Shown piece after piece: positions 5,880-8,642 of a stretch of 8,642 nt of DNA; within the stretch, counting starts at the first letter, position 1, and every line of letters begins with the position of its first letter. The stretch spans positions 1 to 8,642 of the forward strand of contig JAIVHQ010000352.1 of NCBI GenBank assembly GCA_020200995.1, written 5' to 3'. Both the position numbers and the translations under genes were made by a program. The notes beneath the pieces are model-generated. The model saw nothing but the letters and a program-made list of their open reading frames with translations, ran no database searches and was not told where the DNA came from. The DNA comes from Flavobacteriales bacterium (GTDB lineage: Bacteria > Bacteroidota > Bacteroidia > Flavobacteriales_D > Cryomorphaceae).

Positions 5880-7570
5880 GCGATATCGTCGGTCGTAATG
5901 ACGTCAGGCCTTACGTAAACGATATAGGTAGTGTCGTGGAGGCATCCAAAACTGTCTTCAGCGACAAAAGTGAATGCGTTTCCGCCTTCGGAAGAAGGCA
6001 CCACGGTGATGATCGTATCGTTATTGACTACAATGTCGGGGTTGTCTAACCAGTATGCGTCTACCACATCGGGGCTGTACCGAATGGTGTCGACGGTAAA
6101 TTCCGGGTTGAATTCCAGTCCCCATGAAAATATAAATCCGTCATCAATAGCCAGGTTGTCCCTGATTCTCATTCTCCACAAGCCATTCACAGGGCAGCCC
6201 ACCAGCCCTGAAAAGTCTTCTTCGGGCTGGTAGGTACCGGCATCCATGGCATTTCCCATGGTTACGGGGACGAGGTTGCCTCCCACAAGTTCTTCCATTA
6301 AGGTGCCCCAGACAGCATCGTCGTTAAAGCAGTAATCAAAACCCACCCCGGGAATTCCCAGAGAGTTGTCAACTGCGTCACCCAGAAATTGATTGGCTGC
6401 AGGACCTAAAAAACCATCGAAAAGCAATACTTCCGTGTTGTCCGGACATATCAGCCAGGCTTGTAGGTCGCCGAGGTATGAATGTTCAATGTTCATGCAA
6501 ACCTCAATGAAATCTTCAGGATCGTTGATCACCGGGTCGCCGCTGTAGCCGAAGATGTCTATTTCGGTGAAATAGTCAACACCGGAGCCATCGGGAATGG
6601 CAATACTGTCAGTGAAATTTAAATTGAGGTTGACCGTGCTTGTATTGGGCCCGACGCCCACAGTATCCGGGCCGAGTATTCCTCCTGTAATTTGGGTGGT
6701 ATCACCAATGCAGAGGGTGTCTTCAAAGACGTTATTCGAAAAAAGTACCCTTGGTGCCATAAGCAAATAGACCTCAAAACGCTCCATACGCCCGTTGACG
6801 TCTATGATTCTCAGGCGGGCAAAATATCCCCCCGGCTCGGTGTACACATGTTCGAACTCTGTGAGGCCCAGTCCTTCGACCACGGTTCCATCTCCCATGT
6901 CCCAGATGAAGGTGCACTCTTCTGTGAGCTGCTCGTATCCGTTGCCTGTGGCGTCAGAAAGCGGAAATGTAGGGGCGGCGATAAACGATAAGGTATCATT
7001 AAAGCAAAAGGTAATGACGTTTTTACCCTCCAGTCCTTCAATGGTGTCTTCTAATAAACTGTGCGGGTCTTGAACGTTCACGATTGCATTAAATGGCTGC
7101 AGCTCCTGTATGCAATTAATATTTGCAACGAAACCCGCTCCCGAGCTTGATGCCCCGGATGTGAACACGAAAGTGAGACATGTGCTCGTGGTGGTGAAGA
7201 ATACCCCGTTGGGGTCAGTCTCTGTGTTGAAAACACCGATGGTCGGAGCGCCCGTGTTGTCGCCTTCGTAAATAAAAAGTTCGCTATCGCCGTCAACATC
7301 CCACACGCCTGTGCCATCGCCACTATTCGGCAATATGGCGAATTGTACAGGGGTCCCCGCAATGGTGTTGATGCACATCGTAATCTCGTAATTCTCACCA
7401 GGCAGGTAATTCCCGTTATCTGCATTGCTGTCTGTAAGAACAAGGGTATTTTGACAATTATCGCTGATTTGGGTGCCACCATCAGAAATGGCAAACTCCT
7501 GGGCCTGTGCTGTGCCGATAGCAGATACTGCCAGTAAGGCCATGATATATTTATGCATTTTCAATTTCAT
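5780..7570 (-). CDS. T9SS type B secreted protein, N-terminal part: CUB-like, PKD and P-domain (frame-shifted)
   Basis: This is the first part of a protein of about 960 residues continued in 4689-5879. I chose the ATG at 7570 because it gives a clean signal peptide (MKLKMHKYIMALLAVSAIGT, then AQA); an ATG at 7594 would add eight residues and overlap the preceding gene. Residues about 36-153 look CUB-like, with paired cysteines, the strand WDVDGDSELFIYEGDNTGAP and the ending FVANINC. Residues about 190-275 form a PKD domain with FIWDMGDGTVVEG (221-233) and EHVYTEPGGYFARLRIID. Residues about 325-490 resemble the P/Homo B domain of proprotein convertases: IEVCMNIEHSYLGDLQAWLI, then NGLWRMRIRDNLAIDDGFIF. 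An Ig-like unit follows. True sequence ends at DDIACDLTP; the remaining residues (KTARWSSTTRN onward) are out of frame. One extra G near 5864 would read LTPENSTVEFDD and restore the frame. The start lies 10 bases after the stop of the small secreted-protein gene, so the two genes are likely co-transcribed. Confidence 0.88.
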   Translation of the reverse strand: MKLKMHKYIMALLAVSAIGTAQAQEFAISDGGTQISDNCQNTLVLTDSNADNGNYLPGENYEITMCINTIAGTPVQFAILPNSGDGTGVWDVDGDSELFIYEGDNTGAPTIGVFNTETDPNGVFFTTTSTCLTFVFTSGASSSGAGFVANINCIQELQPFNAIVNVQDPHSLLEDTIEGLEGKNVITFCFNDTLSFIAAPTFPLSDATGNGYEQLTEECTFIWDMGDGTVVEGLGLTEFEHVYTEPGGYFARLRIIDVNGRMERFEVYLLMAPRVLFSNNVFEDTLCIGDTTQITGGILGPDTVGVGPNTSTVNLNLNFTDSIAIPDGSGVDYFTEIDIFGYSGDPVINDPEDFIEVCMNIEHSYLGDLQAWLICPDNTEVLLFDGFLGPAANQFLGDAVDNSLGIPGVGFDYCFNDDAVWGTLMEELVGGNLVPVTMGNAMDAGTYQPEEDFSGLVGCPVNGLWRMRIRDNLAIDDGFIFSWGLEFNPEFTVDTIRYSPDVVDAYWLDNPDIVVNNDTIITVVPSSEGGNAFTFVAEDSFGCLHDTTYIVYVRPDVITTDDIACDLTPKTARWSSTTRNSGFPKLQSMNTAYTSF

Positions 7571-7580
7571 GTAAAATGAA

Positions 7581-7979
7581 TTAGCGCTTCGCATTGCTTT
7601 TCAAGCCGCGTGAACGATTAAATTTTGCCGAGAAGGCCTCGTTTGACAACAAGACGAGATACTCACCCGTCGACTTAATTTTGTACGATTTACTCATCGA
7701 ACGGTCCATTTGGACATCCAATTCGAGAATGTTCAAATTATTGAAATCCTTTATTTTAATGGTTTTTTCAGAAGGCAAAGTTTTACCATCAGCCGTCCCT
7801 ACGATTTGATAGCTTTCGTCGAGGTAGTAAGTCCAATATTCGATAATTTGGGGTTGGGTCTGTTGTAGCTCTTTGATGCGTTCTTCACTAAACTTGGCCA
7901 ATAAGCGATTGTCATAATCGGTTTGCCCGTATGCGAAGGCGACTGTGGCCACAAAAATCAGGGTGAGCAGGTTTTTCAT
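7581..7979 (-). CDS. Small secreted protein of unknown function
   Basis: I do not recognise this family. The ATG at 7979 gives a 132-residue protein beginning with a signal peptide (MKNLLTLIFVATVAFAYGQ), with likely cleavage after YGQ or nearby. The open frame extends 13 codons further upstream to 8018, but that start would bury the signal peptide. There is no cysteine after the signal region, so it is not a lipoprotein by this criterion. The mature part has a charged helix-like segment (LLAKFSEERIKELQQTQPQI), then a beta-like stretch (IEYWTYYLDESYQIVG), a lysine-rich segment and a basic tail (KFNRSRGLKSNAKR). It probably goes to the periplasm or outside; no T9SS sorting domain is seen. The gene is intact, first in a tight minus-strand set with the T9SS protein (10-bp gap) and perhaps metF, and has a good promoter candidate upstream at 8042-8070. 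Confidence 0.85.
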   Translation of the reverse strand: MKNLLTLIFVATVAFAYGQTDYDNRLLAKFSEERIKELQQTQPQIIEYWTYYLDESYQIVGTADGKTLPSEKTIKIKDFNNLNILELDVQMDRSMSKSYKIKSTGEYLVLLSNEAFSAKFNRSRGLKSNAKR

Positions 7980-8041
7980 ATCTGTTTGGTTAAAAGCGGA
8001 CAACTGCAGTTTTTGCAAAACTTCACTTTTTGCCGAGAAGG

Positions 8042-8070
8042 CAAATATAATAAGATAAGTGGCGATGCAA
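8042..8070 (-). promoter_or_regulatory. Probable promoter of the small protein / T9SS protein / metF unit
   Basis: On the minus strand TATATTTG (8049-8042) fits the Bacteroidota -7 consensus TAnnTTTG, and a TTG (8070-8068) lies 18 bases upstream in the -33 position. Transcription would start near 8036, giving a leader of about 57 bases before the ATG at 7979. The leader holds a perfect 10-bp palindrome TTTTGCAAAA (8011-8020). The hairpin TTTGCC-GAGAA-GGCAAA (8029-8045) overlaps the -7 element. Confidence 0.45.
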
Positions 8071-8159
8071 TGCTATGATTGACGCCTTCTGTGCTTTTCG
8101 GATGTACGAAAAACCCACCATTCTTTGAATTTTACCGAAAGGGACTTATTGATGATTAC

Positions 8160-8190
8160 TTGGCAGGGGGGTAACAGGTGGGAATATTTG
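8160..8190 (+). promoter_or_regulatory. Candidate lepA promoter
   Basis: TTG (8160-8162), 20 bases, then AATATTTG (8183-8190) fits the Bacteroidota -33/-7 pattern with one mismatch (A for the first T). It would give a leader of about 38 bases. A perfect TAnnTTTG match, TACTTTTG (8223-8230), lies nearer the gene but has no TTG at the right distance and would give an almost leaderless message. Confidence 0.35.
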
Positions 8191-8234
8191 ACCGAATCAA
8201 TGCGCCAAATGCTTATTTCCCGTACTTTTGCATC

Positions 8235-8642
8235 ATGAAAAACATCCGTAACTTCTGCATCATCGCCCACATTGATCACGGTAAAAGTACATTGGCCGAC
8301 AGGCTGTTGCACTTTACAGGTACCGTCACTGACCGCGAGTTGCAGGAGCAAACCCTCGACGATATGGACCTCGAGCGTGAGCGCGGAATCACCATTAAGA
8401 GCCACGCCATCCAAATGGAGTATGAGCGAGGCGACGAAAAATACGTGTTCAACCTTATCGATACCCCCGGCCACGTAGACTTTTCTTACGAAGTATCGCG
8501 TTCCATTGCCGCCTGCGAAGGCGCGCTCCTCATCGTGGATGCCACCCAAGGAATCCAGGCACAAACCATATCCAACCTCTACCTCGCCCTTGAGCACAAC
8601 CTCGAAATTATTCCCATCCTCAATAAGATGGACCTCGAAAGT
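8235..8642 (+). CDS. lepA: Translation elongation factor 4 (LepA GTPase), N-terminal 136 residues (cut by window edge)
   Basis: LepA/EF4 is a ribosome-associated translational GTPase. The ATG at 8235 begins MKNIRNFCIIAHIDHGKSTL. The P-loop AHIDHGKS is at residues 11-18, the switch I block ERERGITIKSHA at about 48-59, the G3 motif DTPGH at about 76-80 and the G4 motif NKMD at about 130-133. Spacing and wording match LepA rather than EF-Tu, EF-G or TypA: the short DRLLHFTGTV after the P-loop and the switch I block IKSHAIQMEY are typical of LepA. The reading frame is open to the right edge; the full protein is about 600 residues. No Shine-Dalgarno sequence is seen before the ATG. The gene is divergent from the small secreted-protein gene. 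Confidence 0.96.
   Translation, partial: MKNIRNFCIIAHIDHGKSTLADRLLHFTGTVTDRELQEQTLDDMDLERERGITIKSHAIQMEYERGDEKYVFNLIDTPGHVDFSYEVSRSIAACEGALLIVDATQGIQAQTISNLYLALEHNLEIIPILNKMDLES

Noticed and set aside
5855..5880. Programmed frameshift in the second T9SS gene
   Set aside because: The in-phase bases (CCG AAA ACA) do not form a slippery heptamer, and a single added G restores the frame.
8073..8597. Minus-strand open frame of 174 codons across the lepA start
   Set aside because: It is antisense to the conserved lepA GTPase motifs, and its translation resembles nothing known.

Overview
This window looks like chromosomal DNA from a Bacteroidota member, most likely Flavobacteriales or a relative (Cryomorphaceae/Schleiferiaceae-like), with roughly balanced GC. 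The signs are two secreted proteins ending in the gliding-motility-associated (CHU_C, type B) sorting domain of the type IX secretion system (T9SS), a Bacteroidota-style 5,10-methylenetetrahydrofolate reductase, few Shine-Dalgarno sequences, and promoter-like TAnnTTTG elements of the Bacteroidota type.

Layout. At the left edge is the first 64 codons of pdxA (vitamin B6 synthesis, minus strand). A gap of about 413 bp without a convincing gene follows. Next, on the plus strand, is a large T9SS type B secreted protein (606-3004), broken in the middle, and then ribE (riboflavin synthase alpha), which starts one base after its stop. ribE converges with metF (minus strand) across a 43-bp gap filled by a strong hairpin. 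Upstream of metF on the same strand lie a second T9SS type B protein (4689-7570; CUB-like, PKD, P-domain and CHU_C parts) and a small secreted protein of unknown function (7581-7979). These three are tightly spaced and probably form one transcription unit, small protein -> T9SS protein -> metF. After a 255-bp divergent promoter region comes lepA (EF4), plus strand, cut by the right edge.

The main surprise is that three of the four long genes are disrupted. The first T9SS protein has lost about 100 residues at an out-of-frame junction near 1550-1565. metF has a one-base frame change in a homopolymer near 3940-3950. The second T9SS protein has a one-base frame change near 5864. metF is expected to be functional and both one-base changes are simple, so sequencing or assembly error is the leading explanation. 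Two alternatives deserve a check: real gene decay, and for metF, -1 slippage on a U_UUU_UUG heptamer. ribE and the small secreted protein are intact.

I saw no mobile element, CRISPR array, tRNA or rRNA, and nothing that clearly amounts to an undescribed system. The housekeeping genes act in cofactor metabolism (B6, B2, folate/methionine) and translation. The two T9SS proteins are probably exported to the cell surface and sit next to these genes without an evident functional link.
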